DNA of 50,108 nucleotides from NCBI GenBank assembly GCA_910586875.1, contig CAJUJI010000003.1:1-50108 (forward strand). The letters are read 5' to 3'. Made by a program: the position numbers and the translations under genes. The notes beneath the pieces are model-generated. The model saw only the letters and a program-made list of their open reading frames with translations, ran no database searches and had not been told where the DNA came from. Each line of letters opens with the position of its first letter. Position 1 is the first letter of the stretch. Source of the stretch: an uncultured Anaerotruncus sp. Its GTDB lineage: Bacteria > Bacillota > Clostridia > Oscillospirales > Ruminococcaceae. Positions 50,108-50,108 of the stretch are shown one piece after another.

Positions 50108-50108
50108 G

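Noticed and set aside
1-50108. CRISPR array, prophage or insertion sequence
   Set aside because: No regularly spaced direct repeats, no transposase, integrase or phage structural genes seen in the window.

Overview
The window looks like a chromosomal segment of a moderately GC-rich Clostridia, most likely Oscillospiraceae/Ruminococcaceae. The pointers are lipoprotein linkers rich in Ser, Ala and Pro, strong AGGAGG ribosome sites, TTGACA-17-TATAAT promoters, class 1B dihydroorotate dehydrogenase, Asp23/FakA, YmdB, and GC-rich double-hairpin repeats. This placement is inferred from gene content; no 16S gene is present.

Layout. 1-3.7 kb: glutaminyl-tRNA synthetase (cut by the left edge) and glutamyl-tRNA synthetase around a small unknown gene. 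3.8-6.6 kb: an overlapping minus-strand operon pyrK-pyrD-histidine phosphatase-ruvX. 6.7-7.4 kb: queT behind a structured leader that looks like a preQ1 riboswitch. 7.7-8.5 kb: an MBL-fold hydrolase. 8.7-15.3 kb: a PrpR-type sigma-54 activator facing a COG4091 dehydrogenase-tctB-tctA-tctC operon that has a well-formed -24/-12 promoter. 15.4-20 kb: fakA, asp23-like, an OppA-like lipoprotein and ymdB. 20-23.4 kb: a repeat-rich spacer and a TrpXYZ-like ABC transporter. 23.5-25.9 kb: vanZ-like, tfoX-like and nhaC. 26-30.6 kb: a molybdopterin oxidoreductase module (FAD subunit, catalytic subunit, Fe-S subunit) divergent from mobA. 30.7-36.3 kb: SulP transporter, MarR regulator, MATE pump, FeoB. 36.4-39.9 kb: a PstS-like protein with two WYL regulators.

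40-50.1 kb is the most interesting part, an island for RNA repair and NAD/ADP-ribose handling. A plus-strand unit carries rtcB, then a tRNA-like RNA gene, then two unknown proteins. The tRNA-like RNA has an acceptor stem, a canonical D-arm and a canonical T-arm, with about 142 nt replacing the anticodon arm. Converging on it is an eleven-gene minus-strand unit: Nudix/NrtR-like protein, PnuC, NadR-like NAD salvage enzyme, NADAR protein, an unknown, PARG-type macrodomain protein, a zinc-ribbon protein, two further unknowns, KptA (Tpt1) and a SUFU-domain protein. A perfect 10-bp inverted repeat sits over the -10 box at the head of this unit. Read together, KptA and RtcB would repair RNA ends, KptA would consume NAD and release ADP-ribose derivatives, the macrodomain/NADAR/Nudix proteins would process ADP-ribose products, and PnuC-NadR would rebuild NAD. 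Operons of this type are known in outline; the tRNA-like RNA beside rtcB is, as far as I know, not described.
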